The position numbers were made by a program, and so were the translations under genes. Positions 11,201 to 26,200 of a stretch of 64,000 nucleotides of DNA are shown here, one piece after another. Origin of the DNA: Pontivivens marinum (lineage in GTDB: Bacteria > Pseudomonadota > Alphaproteobacteria > Rhodobacterales > Rhodobacteraceae); the NCBI RefSeq assembly GCF_900231835.1, contig NZ_OCTN01000002.1, forward strand, positions 496,001-560,000. The letters are read 5' to 3'. The notes below the pieces were generated by a model. It was not told the origin of the DNA. It worked only from the letters and a program-made list of their open reading frames with translations, and did no database searches. Within the stretch, counting starts at the first letter, position 1. Each line of letters opens with the position of its first letter.

Positions 11201-14200
11201 GCGCCTGTATCGGAAATCGTCAGGCTGGTCGCGGCCTGTACCGCACCGCCCAGCGTCACAACTTCCGTACCGCTATCCGCAGCACCCAGTTGCAGCAGAA
11301 CTGAACTGCCCGTGCTGGTCACAGTCGCACCGCTAACCGTGGTCAGCTGATCGCCACTACGTGCCGTGTTGATGACCAGCGCCGCAGCCGCCTGCAATGC
11401 CCCCTCGAAGCGCAGGATATCCGCGCCGTCCGAGGTCAGGACACTCAACGTCCCGCCCGAGGTCATCGATCCGCCGACCGTCACATTGGTCGAACCGCCA
11501 CCGGTATCTGTCATCGTCAGGTCGGTCGCCGCATTGATTGCACCGCCGAGCGAGATAACCTCAACCCCGCTATCACCCGCGCCCAGATCGATCAGTACAT
11601 TTGCCGCCGTACTGGTGATCGTCGCCCCATCGACCGAGGCAACATTATCCGACCCCGCATTAGTATCCAGAACCACCTGACCAACGGCCTGCAACGAACC
11701 GGCAAAGTCGATATCGTCCGCACCGTCCGAGGTTCCGATCGCCAGCAGCGATCCCGCAATCAGCGCACCGCCCGCATTCAAAGTCGTCTGACCTGCGCCC
11801 AGATCGAGAATTTCCAACGAGGTCGCCGCCGTCGTTGTTCCGCCCAGCGTAATGCTCTCCGTTCCGCTATCAGCAGACCCCAGATCAATCGTGATCGAAC
11901 TGCCGGTCGAGGTCATCGCCCCACCCGTTGTCACGGAATCCGAGCCCGCATTCGTATCGATGAAGATAATACCGGAGGCCGTAACCGTACCGTTCATATC
12001 CACAACATCATCACCGTCCGAGGTCAGCAGGCTGATGGTCGTCGCGGTCATATTACCCGTCACACCGAATGTCGTGCGACCCGCGCCGGTATCGGTCACG
12101 CTCAGCGCATTACCGGCCTCCAGCGTTCCGCCAAAGGTGGCGGTATCCGTGGCACTATCGCCAAGGCCCAGATTGATGCTCAGATCATCCTCGGCCCGCA
12201 CACGACCCGCAATATTCACGGTGTCGGAACCGGTATTGGTGTTGAGGATAATGTCCGTCTTGGCCCACAGCGAATAGAGCTGGCTGGTATCAGATACCGT
12301 GGCCGCCGTGGTTGTCGTGGCGACGCCACCTGCAACAGTCACAACCGCTTCACTATCAGCCAGCGTACCGATGGCGGCAATGCTGACCGTATCATCTGCC
12401 GCATTCGTTGTGATCGTGATACTACCCGTTTCCGCAATCACCTGACCCGCCATGGTGACATCGCCACCAAACGCATCGGCATCGGCGTAGTCCGCCTCGA
12501 TCACGATATCCGCACCCGTGATCAACGATCCTGCCTCGGTCACGACATCGTCGCCCGCCTGGATCAGAACCGAACCGGCAACATCAATGTGGATGCCTGC
12601 CTTCAACGTAAAGGTATCGTCATTCGCCGTCGCAGTTTCCGTGGCAAGGAACGTCGCGTCCCCGCCAACGGCAATATCAGCACTGATCGTCACCGGGCTT
12701 TGCGTCGTGATAACCGCGTTGCCCCGCGTGTTCAGCGCATAGCCCGACTGGATCACATCCACCGACAGTGCGCCGTCATTGGTCAGCCACACGCCACCAT
12801 TGACCGACAGACCCTGAAGCGTCCCGATCTTGGTATACAGCGCCTTGCTGGCCGAACCGATATTTCCGGTTGCCGACAGATAGGCCCGTCCACCCTTTAC
12901 GTTGGACACATTCGCCGCCGCCGCATTCAGGATCGCACCCGAGGTTGCAACGATAAACGCTGTTTGCCCCAGATCCGTTTCCAGAGTGGCCACGTTAATG
13001 TCGCCCACAGTCTCACGGATATATTGGTTCTGACCGGATTTCGTAGTCACCGTTCCCGTACCAGACGCATTACCGCGGTTCGAGTCGATCTCGATGTCAT
13101 TCCCCGCCAGACCGATAAAGCCCAGCGTGGATTCCAGCAGGATCGAACCGCCCGCGCTGACATCCACACCGGCCAAGCCAGCGGCATGCGCACTGTCAGG
13201 ATTGGACGGGTCAACCAGATCGAACTCATCCGAGATCGACCCAACTGCGCGGATTTCAATATCACCCGCCGCATATGCATTGCGCAGGTTCAGCGTGCTT
13301 TCGGTTTCAGCGACAACGATATTACCACCAGCCGCATGCAGCGTTACAAGGCCATCACCCGTTGCATAGAATTCCAGCGCATTGTCCGTGGAGCCGATAG
13401 AACCGCCCGCCTCGATGCTGATATTCTTGGCCTGAATATTCGCGAAGTCCGAATTGATATCGTCGATCACCGACCCATCAACCACCAGATCAAAATCACC
13501 CGAGCGGGAATAGATCGTGCCCAAGTTCAGGTTGCCCGAAATCTCGGTGATCGCAATGTCATTGGACGCGCGAGCCGTCAGGCTGCCATCGCTTGTCGTG
13601 TTGACATAAATGCGGCCTACATCGCTGTTCACGCCGATGGACCCGCTGCCGGATTCCAGCACGATATCATCGCCGGTAACGTTGGCTGTACCTGCCGTTC
13701 CGACCGAGTTCAGAATGCTGCCATTCGTCTTGACCCGCAGATCACCATCAACCGTAATTACATCGAGGTTCAGATCGTTTTCAGAGCCGAGGAAGGTTTC
13801 GCCACCCGCTGTTACCTTCAGCACACCACTGGAGGAGATGTCGAAATCTTCGCGCTCCTGAACCTGAACCGCATATAGATCGACCCACTGATCGACGATA
13901 ACATTTGCACCGGCTGCATCCTCGGCCGTCAACAGACGGGTCGAGATATCGACCAGCGTGCCGCCATCCAATTGCACTTGGCCAAAGGTCATCTTGGACC
14001 CGTCCGCCGAAATCGCACTCACCACCAGCAAGTTGTCCGCGCTGCCGACATTGTTCGATCCGATAAAGCTTTCTTCCTCGGCTGCGGTCGTGGCGGTCTG
14101 ATCCTGTATCAGGATCTTGTCCCCGATATTGAACCCGTCAAACGTACCGGCACCGGCACTGATCGCCGTGCCACCATCCGTGACAGAAATTGTCGTAACC

Positions 14201-17200
14201 GCGTTGATCCCGCGCGGGTCCAGACTGACCCCCGAGACAAAGACCGACTGGACGGATTCCGACTGTGCCAATGCCTCAGTGAAGACGATCGTTGTGCGAT
14301 CCGCGGAAACGCTGGCGATGGTGTATAGCTTGCCATCCTCGGTCGCGTTGGCCGTGGTTCCCTCAATCTGGATCGTCTGGCCGGCACGGAACGTGCTGTC
14401 CCATGTGCCGTTCGTGCGGATCATGCTGGACCCGTCGAAGTTCACAACCGCGCCGACACGCTCCGTCGTCAGGAAGTACATGTCATCGCGCTCAGCCGAT
14501 CCCAGGGTCAGGCGCTGATCCGGCGTCAGTTCAGCCGAGCCGAGGGTAATCAGAACCTGACCACCGGTCCGTCCGACAGTCCCGTTTTGAACGTCCAGCG
14601 TGACCGATGCGCCTATGATGTTGTCAGCCTCAATCGTGGTTTGCGTATCTGTGACAGGCGCCAACAGACCCGCGCCAACTGCGTTGATCAGCTCATCCTC
14701 GGTCCAGATTTTAATAGAACCGTCGATCCGCGCCTCTTCCTCAGACGTCAGAATAACTCGGAACGTGCTATCGTATTCAGCCGTCGCTGAACCATAGCTG
14801 GTATGCAATTCGCGGAACTGCTCCGTACGGCTGGCCCGTAGTGCAAGCATTCCCGCCGTGACTTTATCCGCAACCTCCGCATCGGTCAGAGTCGGTTTAG
14901 CATCGCGGATTTCGCTCTCGAGCTGCTGCTCCAGATAATCCTGCTCGGACACGTTCAACGTGATCAGGGCATTCGCATCATAATTGGCGGAGCCGGGGAT
15001 CAGGACCGTGTAATCATCCTGTACCGAGCGCCACGCCCAATAGGTTGCGTATTGATCCGTTTTGCTCTGGATCAACTCTTCCTTCGCGGCCTTAACCTTA
15101 TCTTCAGCCGCTGTGCCGGTTAGCGATGCCGCGCTCCACGCGCCCTGCAATTCAGAAATAGCTCGCTCATCGCGGCTCTCGGTCCGGTTACCATCCAGCA
15201 GATCGCCATTCGCGACACCTACATAAACGTCCCCGCCCGCGCTGATCGCGTTGACCCGCAAATCGCCAGCAACTTCGTTCACGTAAACACCACCGGTTGC
15301 TGTGACGTTCAGCAGGCTAGAGGCGAGATCGCCGGTATTGATGTTGATCGCCGTGCCTGAGCTGCCCACCGCGCCGGACGTCGAGGTCATCGTGATCGAC
15401 CCGCCGGTAACGCGGTTGCTGCTGCTGAACCCCTGGATCGAACCGCTGGCCTGCAATGTGACCAAGCCACCACCTGTGATGGTGCCAATGACCATATCCC
15501 CAGATGCCTCACGCACCGAGACATTCCCGGCCGAGCTGACATCCAGGCGGATTCCAGCCACGTTATTTGCCAGTTCCGTCAGAACCGCAGTGGTATCGGT
15601 GCCCACACCGCCCGTCGCCGTCAGGCTGACCGTTTTACCACCGATGGTTGGACCGCTCTCCGCGCTCGCCCCCAATGTGGTCAGCTTACCCGTCGTGCGC
15701 AGCGTGGTGCTACCCGTGTCGTTGCGAATGATGCCGCCGATGATCAGATCGGAATCGCCTGCATCAATGGTGATGTTCGCTGCATCATTGTGAATGAACT
15801 CAATCGCAATATCGCGCGACGCATCAACGTCATGCTTATGGATCGTGTTCGTACCCTTTAGCTGCGTCCACTCCTGATAGTAGGTCTTCTTGCCGTACCA
15901 GGTGGAGGTCGTCCACTTCTTGGTCAGTTTCGCACTGACCGACAGATCGGTATTGGTCGTAACAACAGTGCCGTAACGATAATCCTTGTCCGCGGCAGAA
16001 ACATCGCCCGGATCAACGGTGAAGAAGTAGTTCGAGTTCGGGATCAGCTCCGCCGACAATGTTGTGGAGTTCGAGCTGATCGCATCATCAGGATCGATAG
16101 CAAGGAAATCGATGCCCAGCCAACCCGACTTACCATAGACCGAAACGATCTTTTCCTGCGTTACCTGACCAATAGCAAAGCCGTAACGCTGGTTATCGGT
16201 CACATCATAGGTCGCCGTAACCCCATTGCCCAAATTCGTCGTGCTCGACGAGCTGGACCCGGCAACACCGCTGGCCGATGGCGGATTGGTGTTGGTTGTC
16301 GTCAGAACCAGCGAGCCATCTTCATTCTTTTTGTACAGCGAACCCGTGCGGATGAAGTCACCATCACCCGACTGGTTGCGCGTCTTGTCATAGATCAGAA
16401 TTTCGCCGGTGCCGCGTGTCGCACCATCGATTTCATTCACAACAATATCGAGGTAATCGCCCAGCCCCATATTGTTGATAATCTCAACTTGTGGATAGCC
16501 GGAATAGGCAACCAGCTTACCGGAACCGGTGCTGGTCACATTGCCCGAAATCTCAATCCGGCCGCCTGCCGGCGTCAGTGGCGATACCTTCAGCTGCTGG
16601 GTTGCGCGGATATACAGGAACTCGAAATCATCATTCGATGTCGTGATCCGCGTCACAGCGCCGGTTGCGTTCAGGATTTGCTGACGCTCACTGGCACCCA
16701 GCGTAACCTTGAAGTCAGCCTTACCCGCCTGAACCAGGCCTGCAATGTTAACGTATTCACCGGTAATGGTGATCCGCTCTGCCTGTACCGTACCCGAAAC
16801 ACCATCGGTCAGCGCGGCAGCAACAGATGCCGAATTAGCGGAGCTAATCCCCTCATCCGAGGCCGTCAGGTCGATAATCTCGCCATAGGGATCACCACCG
16901 ATATAGGCGGCATATGTCGCGTTGATACTGATGGAGCCCTGCGCCTCCAGCGTGACCGCGCTACCGATAACGTTTGCGCTCTCCAGCTGGGTGATCGAAC
17001 CGCCGGTAACCTTGTTAAAGATACCGATGGAGCCGCGACGGTTGAGGATATCACCCTCAATCGTGATGCTTTGCGGTGGCATGGTGGCATCGCCGTAGAA
17101 ACTGCCGTAAAGGGCGGCACGCTCCTCCTTGATCTGGGTAACGCTGGTGGTCACGTCGATCAGAATGCGTGGCCCCTCAGCCGAGGCGAAGTTTGCCTGT

Positions 17201-20200
17201 GCAGCCTCCGAAACATTGTTAGGCAATGTCACGGTCGGCCCACTGGCAGCACCAATCGTTGTCCCGGAATAACTGAACGACGTCGCATCGCCATCCATTG
17301 TCACATCCCCAACGGGCCGCAACCCGCTGATGATATTTGCGTTCACTTCTGCCGCTAGGCCCGATGCACTCGTCGCCGCTAAATCAGCCGTTACATCGAT
17401 ACCGTTCAACAGCAAACCACCATTGGTTTCAGGGATTTCGATCCCCTCGATATTCATGCTGGCTTCGGTATTGTTGATGATAACGATCGACGCATCCTTG
17501 GGCGTGTCGAACAGTCCGGCGCCGGACAACTGGTTGGCAAAGACGCGGATACGACCCGCCTCAGCCTTCACCGGAGCGATGGTGATCAGCTGAATTTCTG
17601 GCTGGATCGGCACAATGCTGGTCACACCGTTCAATGTTTCCTGAACCGCGAAACCGCTATCCAGCATACGCTGCTCAATCACGCGGATCGCTTCTTCATA
17701 GCTTTCACGCAAATCGGCATTGTTGCTGTACTCGGCCAGGGCCGCCTGCAACTGCTCAATCTCACGCTGTGCGCTACTGGTCTGGACCGAAGCCCCGGCG
17801 GTAAAGGCAATATCGCCCACATCACTATCGACCAAGGCACCGTAATTCGCATGTGCACGGTCGGCGGCTGTATCCTTGCGCCCATCACCGTCCAGATCGC
17901 CAAAGCTCAGGCTCTGACCAGAGGAGTAATAGCGCAGTTCGGCATTCGCACCCGTGCCGACAATCTCGTTATCGATGACCAGCAACTTGTTGCGATAGGC
18001 ACCTGTGCGCATGGTGCCGTCATTGACGACTTTACCATAGGCGCGCACCAGCAGCTCACCATCATCCTGATCCGCCATGGACCCGCCCAGCAGGCTATCC
18101 ACAGCATCGGTTGCCGCCGAAATCCAGCTTGTCGCCTTGGCCAGCGATTCCGTATCGAACACCGCGTTCTGATCGGAATTCAGCAGCATAGAGCCGTAGC
18201 TCTCCATCACTGCGCCAACCTTCACGTTGATGGTGTTATAGGCAATATAGGTCGCCTTGGCCGCGATATCGTCCAGCGGAACCAGCGAACCGGCAAAGGT
18301 TTCCATCGTGACCGACAGGTTGTGCTGCGTCGTGATGAAGTCAGCACCAACACCCGTGGTCAGTGTCAAATCACCCACCGCCAGCATCGTCGCGCCGGAT
18401 TGCATAGTGATCAGGTTAGAAGGCGTCAGCGTGATAATCGCCGAACCCGCCGCAGCCGTGGCCAGTCCCCACGTCTCCGCGCTGGTCTTGACCGTGATGT
18501 CGTAAAGGCCGTCCACCTCCATCAACAGATCGCCACCGGCGCGTACATTGGCACCACCGTCCAGACGGACCTCGCCTGTTACATCACTGGCATCGACACT
18601 GTTATTGCCCGCAGCACCCGAAACCGCACCCGCGGTAAAGAAGTTCAGGATCTCCTTATAGGTGATCAGGTTCGCCACAGTCGCCACCAGATCGCCGGTC
18701 GTTTCCACATCGGAATTCGCACCGAACACAATCCGCGTATCCAGACCCAGATCACCGCTGGAAATCGCACCCGCCGCACTGGCCAAACCGCCGGTTTTCG
18801 CGGTCATGTTATTGCCGCTAACCGCGTTCTTGGTCACCTGACTGGTCGCCCCGAAACTAGCCGTCGCCGAATCCACATCAGCATAGCTGCCAACCCGTGC
18901 CAGAACGGTAGAGTCGACATCAATATCACTAACCGCACCGGTCAGACCAATCGCGCCACCGGCAATCGTCACAATCTCACTATCCGGCTGCGCATGATGC
19001 GCAGCGGTCAGGGCAAACTCACCCGTCAGATCAATATCAGCCTGCGTGGCAAAGCTGCCGGCATCCGCAATTGCAGCCGTAACATCAGCATCGATGTTCA
19101 CGTCCACAATGTTCACAGCCGCTGCAATGCCGCCCGCTGCACCAACCGCAACCGCACCCTGCGCCGCATTTGTACCATCAGCCGAGATCGTCAGATTTCG
19201 GCCCGACAGCGCAACGCCCGCGCCGATCGTCGCGTCAATAACAGCAGTCGTATTTGCATATGCACCTGCACCGCCCAGCCCGACAAAGCCAACCGTCGCC
19301 GCATAACCGCGCGCAATTGCATCGGAATCACCATCCGCCACGACCGAGACATCCCGCGCCGTGATCACCGAATTCGACAGGATCTCAGCCGTCACATCAT
19401 TGGTCACCGTGATCCGCGCATCAGCACCCTGTGCGCTGAGCAAGACGGCGCCACCGCCAGCAATTGTCGTCAGATCAGCCGTGCGTCCACCATCGGTCAG
19501 ACCATCTGTCCGCGCCGTAACGCTCAGATCGCGCACGTTGAATGTACCGCCAGCCTGCGCCTGTACATTCGCATCCAAAATCATAATGCCCGATGCACCA
19601 CCCAGAGCAGCAGTGTTGCCGACCGAAACCGATGCGATCCGTGCTGTTGTGCTCATCCGCGAAATCGCGTCGATGCTCACATCAACCGTTGCCGTTCCGC
19701 TCTCACGATCCTGAACACGAACACCGCTAACCGTCGCGCGCACATCTGGCCGCGCAACCAATGTCGAGTTCACACCCGACGCCGCCACACCAACCAGGCC
19801 TGCCGCAGCGGAGGCCGCCAGCGTTTCAGACAGCATTGTCGTGCGCGAGGTCGCGTCCACGTTCAGGCTATTGGACAGGCGCAGAATATCCGACGCATTG
19901 CCCGTAATCTCAGCCGTCACATCTGTGGTGTAGGTCAGTGTGGATTGCGCACCACCGCCCGCAACCGCTGCACCAATACCCGCCGCCGCAGCCGCAGCAG
20001 AGGCCGCCGCAATCACGCGATTATCCATATCATCGGATGCCGTGACCGACATTGCCGACGCCGTAACATCCGTACCGCTAACCGATGCCGTAACCCGGTT
20101 ATCAATCACACCGGAGGCAACACTGACCGCAACCGTAACCGCAACCGCCACAACACCAACAGCCGCCGCGACCGAGGTTGCACCAACGATGCTCAACATC

Positions 20201-23200
20201 GTGCCGGTGTCCTCGGCATCTACAGTGACCGTTCCGCCGGACGTAATTGTCGAATTGGTAACCGACGCATCAACCGCATAGGCCAGCGTCGAATTCGACG
20301 CCGTAACCGCACCCGATACACCAACACCAACGCCACCACCGGCAAAGGCCGCCGAGACAGCCTGCACAATCGTGTTGATCGTTGAGGTTTGCAGCGCCTG
20401 AACCGTCACGTTTCCGCCCGCATTCATCGTCGCGCCTGTGACCTCGGCAAAGGAGCCGTCGGTGCTATTGCTCAATCCGATAATGTTGACAGCAACCGAT
20501 CCGCCAACCGCAACGCCGACACCAACGCCGCCACCGGCTACGGAAGCCGCCGCCGTCAGAACCGCCGCATTGATCGTCGCATTGCCCTGCGCCCGCACGA
20601 TGATATTGCCACTGGCATTAACCGTCGCGCCCGACACCTTGGCCCGGACCGTATTGCCGATCCGGTTCGTTGCACCGGCACCTGCACCGGCAACCGCAAC
20701 CCCGACACCACCTGCCGCTAAGCTGATTGCAGCTGCCGCCGTTGCCGAATTGATCAGACTGTTATCCTGCGCCACGACCGAAACATCGCCACCCGTCGCA
20801 CCAGCAGTCAGGTTGCCCGCAACCTCGTTGATCTGCGCCGTGATCGCATTGTCGATATCGTTCATCGCAACAGCGCCCGCAACCGACACGCCTACGCCAA
20901 CACCGCCCGCCGCGATGGTCAGCGCAACCGCCGCAACCGCCGCATCAATCCGACTGGCATCCAATGCATTTACGCTGACACTCGCACCAGAAACGCTGGT
21001 GTTTTGATTGCTAACAATCTGGGCCGTTTCCGTCATACGGATCACGTTCTGTGCCGCCGCGCCGCCAACCGCGACCCCTACACCAACAGATCCGCCCGCA
21101 GCAGCCGCCGAACCGGCAAAAACAACCGTCGAGATCCGCTGATTGCCAGAAGCCGTTACGCTGATATCGCCCGAGGCGATGATGTTCGAATCCACGATCT
21201 GCGCGACGACACTGCCATCATCCGCCTCGTCGCTAAACAGGCTGGTCGCGCCGATAAAGTTCCGCGCGAAGGACGCGCCAACCGACACCCCAACGCCGAC
21301 ACCGCCAACAGCGACCGAAATTGCAGCCGACATAACCGCCGCATTGATCCGCGCGGAGTTATTGGCCTCAACGATCACATCGCCGCTATTTGTGGTGGTC
21401 ACATCGGCCAGCTTGATCTCGGATTTGGTTGAGCTCAACACCGTGTTGATCGCCAACGAACCAGCTCCAGAAACGGACACAGCAACACCACCCGCCGTGA
21501 TCGCAACGGCCGCTGCCACGGCTGCCGAGTTGATGGTCGTGCGCAATGCGCTGAGCGATCCACCTGATGTCATGGTCAGCGACCACGCATTGCCCTCCGC
21601 ATCCTGCAACTGCCAAACGGTCGAGCCATCATCGCTGGTCGCAATCAAGTTGCCGCTGGAATCGCGCTGATTTGCATCGGCTGGCTGCTTGACCAGACCC
21701 AGCCGCAATTCACCCTCGGCAATCTCACCCACTGCGGCCAGCTTGGCCCGCAGGGTTTCCAGAATAGCCGCATCACCTGCTACATCGCTGGCAACTGGCT
21801 GATCGTTTCCGTTGCCGTCATCCTCTTGATCATAGGAAACCGCGTCGTTCAGTTGCGCCGCCGTCATCCCCGCCAGAACCGAGGCAGGCTGCGTATCGCC
21901 CGTAACCGCACGCACCGCGACATCGCCGCCCGCATTGATTTGATCGACCGAGGTGATGCCCGCATAGACATCATTCTCGACAACATTGATCGAGGCCGCC
22001 AGCGCCACAGACACGCCAACCCCCACACCGCCAAATGCAGCGGAGATTGCAGCAGCACCCGTGAACACGTTCACAAGGCTCTGATCTGCGGCAAGTACGC
22101 TGACGCTACCCACGTCCAACGTCTCACTACCTGTTCCGGTAATGCGCGCCGTCACATCAGTCTGAACCCGGTTTTCCGTGGCAACGCCTGCACCCGCAAC
22201 GCTGACCCCGACAGACCCTGCCGATGCAGCCGCCGAAGCGGCTAGCGAAACCGCGTCGATCTTTTGCTGCGAGGTCGCGAACACTTCGGTCGCGCCGCTG
22301 GTCGTCAGATCGGAGTTGATGATCTCGGCCGTGACCAGAACCGGCGTGCTGCTCACATTGCTCAACACCCAGTTTTCAGCATCCGCAAAATCAACACTAT
22401 CCAGCGCCAGTTGGTCATCAGAAGCGCGGTTGATCGTCTCGCCGATATATTCGTAGACGTCGCCCTCACGCACGCCACCCAGCACACGGACCAAGGTGCC
22501 CGTAGCCAAGGTTTGAACTGTATCCGCTGTTGTCTTCTCACCACTGCCGGTGAATGGCACCAGATTGGTTCCGATCAGGTTGCGCGCCAGCGCCACACCG
22601 ATGGAAACGCCAACACCCGTTGCACCCGCCCCAACCGCCAGCGAGGCCGCCGCGTTCAGCGACCGGATCGTACCGGCGCTATCCGCCTTAACCGTCAGCT
22701 TACCTGCCGAAACAGTTGTGTCCGAATTCAGGATACGCGCCTGCGCGCCGCTGCTGATCCGGTTGGTAATCAGCGCACCCGCGCCCGAAACCGCAACCCC
22801 GACAGAGCCAAATCCAGCGGCCAAGGCAGCCGCCGCACCAACCGCATTGATCGTCGCCGCATCCGTTGCCGAAACAATCATATCGCCGGATGTGACCCGC
22901 ACGCCCTGATCCGCATTGCTGATATGGGCCGTCGTGTCGCCGGTAATCTCGTTATGAACCGCCGTGATCCCGATGGACACAGCAACCCCTGTTGAACCCG
23001 CAGCAAATGCTACCGAAACTGCCGCCGCAAAGGCATTGATCTCACCGGTGCCATCCGCCGCAACCGTGATCGAGCCGCCCTGAATGCCGGGCAACGAACC
23101 GCTCGCCGCACCATCGCCGCTGATATAGGCGGCCGTATCAATATCGACCCAGTTCTGCACAACAACGCCGGAACCCGAGACCGCAACACCGGTCGAACCT

Positions 23201-26200
23201 GCCGCAATCGCCACAGCACCGGCAAAGGCGACCGAGTTAATCTGCGCCGCATTATCCGCCGTAATGACCAACGCATCCGCTGCTTGCAGGCGGCTATCCT
23301 CTGCATATGCCTCAACCGAACCGCCATCCGACAGACCGGCAAAGCCCTTACCGACATAGTTGAACGCCAGCGCCGCACCGATGGAAACGCCAACACCGGT
23401 GGAGCCGAAGCCAGCCGAGATCGCCGCCGCCAGAACCGCCGAGTTGATGCCAGATTTCATATCAGCCGTAATGCCGATATCGCCCGCCGACACAACGACC
23501 GAGCCGCTGATCCGCGCCTTCACATTCGAGGTAACATAGTTCAGCGACAGCGCCCCTGCCCCCGACACCGCGATACCCGTCGATCCGCCCGCAATGGCCA
23601 GCGCCGCAGCAGCCGAAATCGCGTTGATCGTCATGACCTCGAAGTTCAGCTCACCCGCTGGGCCCAGCTTCAGCGAGAATGCCTTGCCCGCCTCATCAAC
23701 CAGCGTCCAACCGCCAGCCTCGTTATTCTTGGTCAGGCGAACCGTACCCTCGGTATAGCTGCCCTGAACCGCATCGGCGGCGGCCAGCTGATCGTTCATC
23801 AGCTCCGTCACCTTATCGATGGTTGCCTTATCAGCCGCCGCATCGGCAGCATCGACCGCATCGCCATCATCATTGGTCTGAACCTCGGTCGCGTCATCCA
23901 AGCGATCAACACTGACCAATGGATCTGCCGCACCAGTAAAGCTGGGCGGCGGGGCGCTACCCGCATTTACAAACACACCATCCGTCGCGCCAGTGCCTGT
24001 GCTGGTCACATCCGCGCTGACAATCTCCGCCGTGGTGTCGCCGGACACCTCGTTATAGGCGACCGCCAAACCGACAGATACAGCAACCGCCGTTTTACCC
24101 AGTGCTGCACTAACCGCCGCAGCAGCCGTTGCCGCGTTGATAATGCTGGTATCCTTGGCATCCACCGTGATGGTGGACCCGCTAACACCACTATCCATAT
24201 CGCCCGAGATCGCGGCATAGGCCCCGCCCCAAATGTTGTTCACCGCAACCGAACCGGCAATACCAACGGCCACACCCGTCTTACCCGCCGACAGCGCAAC
24301 CGCCGCCGCAACCACGGTGGAGGTAATGCTCTGCGCCGCATCCGCCGTGATATCCACGGTGCCAGTGCCGGCCAGATCAGACCCGCGCAGTTCTGCCACA
24401 GCACCCACATCGGTGCCTGCCGCCATATCCTTGCGACGCCACAAATCACGGTTGGTAAAGTCAGCAAGGCTAAGATCAACCAGCGTCGTCACACCATCCG
24501 TCGTGGTCGCAACCTGAGATTCCGAGCCGATATATTCAAAGATCGCACCGGACAGCTGATCGCCATCCGCAACCCGAACCAGATCACCGGCATTGATCGC
24601 GGCAACGCCACCATCCGAGATATAGAATTCCTCGCGCCACAGCGCTGTATCCGTGAAATCGGTCGTGCTGAGGTCAACATCCCCTGCCGTTCCGATAAAG
24701 CTGTACCCGATAGACGCAAGCTGGTTTCCGCTCTGCTGACCACGTGTTTGCGTAACAAGCGCATTCGCGCCCAGTGTCACCGTGCCATCACCGCTGGTCG
24801 CCGTGATCTGATCGTCAAACCGCTGCGCAACCCGACCGTAACCGATCCAGTTCACCGCCATCGCCGCACCAATCGCCACCGCTGGTGATGTGCCGCCGCC
24901 AATCGAAACAGATGCCGCAACCGACGCCATCGTCGCATTGATCGCGGAACCCGATGTGCCGCTGATAACCGTATTGCCACCCACCGTCAGGTTGGACGCA
25001 TCAACCAGTGCATCCGCCGATCCACGGATCACGTTTGCCGCCAGTGCACCCGCACCCGAAACCGACAGCGATGTCTTGGAGCTGGCCGAAACAGATACCG
25101 CCACCGATGCCGCCAGACCTGTCGCGTTGATCTGCGCCGCACGGCGTGCTGTCACGTTCAGATCATTGGTAATATCCGCTGCCGCACCGGAACTGCCAAT
25201 ACGAATGGCACGGGCCTGTGCCTCACTATCGATGGAGTTGCGGGTAAAGCTGCCGCCAATGGCAAAAGATTTCGCGCCGCTGGTGCTGGCCGAAATCGCA
25301 ACCGTTGCGGAAATAACAACCGCATTGATAACCGAGGTATCCAGCGCCGTCACATTCACATTGCCGCCAACCGTCAACGAGGAAACGTCCTGCAACACGG
25401 CCAAGGCCTGCCCCGCCACACGGTTCATCGACAGGATCGGCGCAACCGAAACCGAGGTCGTCGCTTCCTTGGAAATCGACACCGAAACAGCCGAGGACGA
25501 AATCGTCGCATCCAGTGTCAGCGCATTATCCGCCGACACATTCAGATTACCGCCAGAAGTAATTGTCGCATTAGACAGCGTCGCCGTCGCTTGCGCGCGG
25601 TCCTCACCAAAGATCGAGGTGCCCGCGATCATATCCGCAAAATTGGTAAAGATCAGGCTGTTCGTATACCCGATCTGGTTAAACGCAACCGTAACACCAA
25701 CTGCAATCGCGCGCTCACCACCGGTCGCAATCGTGCTCATATCCACGGTTGCAGACATGGTTGCCGCATTTTCTGCCGTCACATTGACCGCACCACCGGC
25801 GCGCAACGTCACATGCTTGGCCAGCGTTTCCGCCTCGGCATTCTGCGCGTTGGTCGAAATGATCGCATTCACCGCCGAGGTCTTACCCCCCGCGTAAACC
25901 GACCCACCCGTCGCCGCTACCTTGCCGGTATTCAGCGCGGTAAAGGTCGAGGTTTCATCCGCCGAAATCGTAATCGAGCCTGTCTTGGCCCAGATATCAG
26001 CGCCCTGAACCGTGGTCAGCGCATGACTGCGCACATCGTTATAGGAAATCGCCGCCCCAACCGCCGTCGCGTCCGAGGTGGACACATTGCCAACACCCGC
26101 AACACCTGCCGTCGCTGCGATCAGCGCGGCATATTGCTCAGGCGTGACATTGACTTTGCGCCACAGCGTTTCATCGGTGTAATTCGTCGTCGCCAGATCA

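Noticed and set aside
17851-20385. 844-codon plus-strand open frame
   Set aside because: Arg/Asn/Thr-rich shadow of the Ala/Gly/Val beta-repeats; composition is not protein-like.
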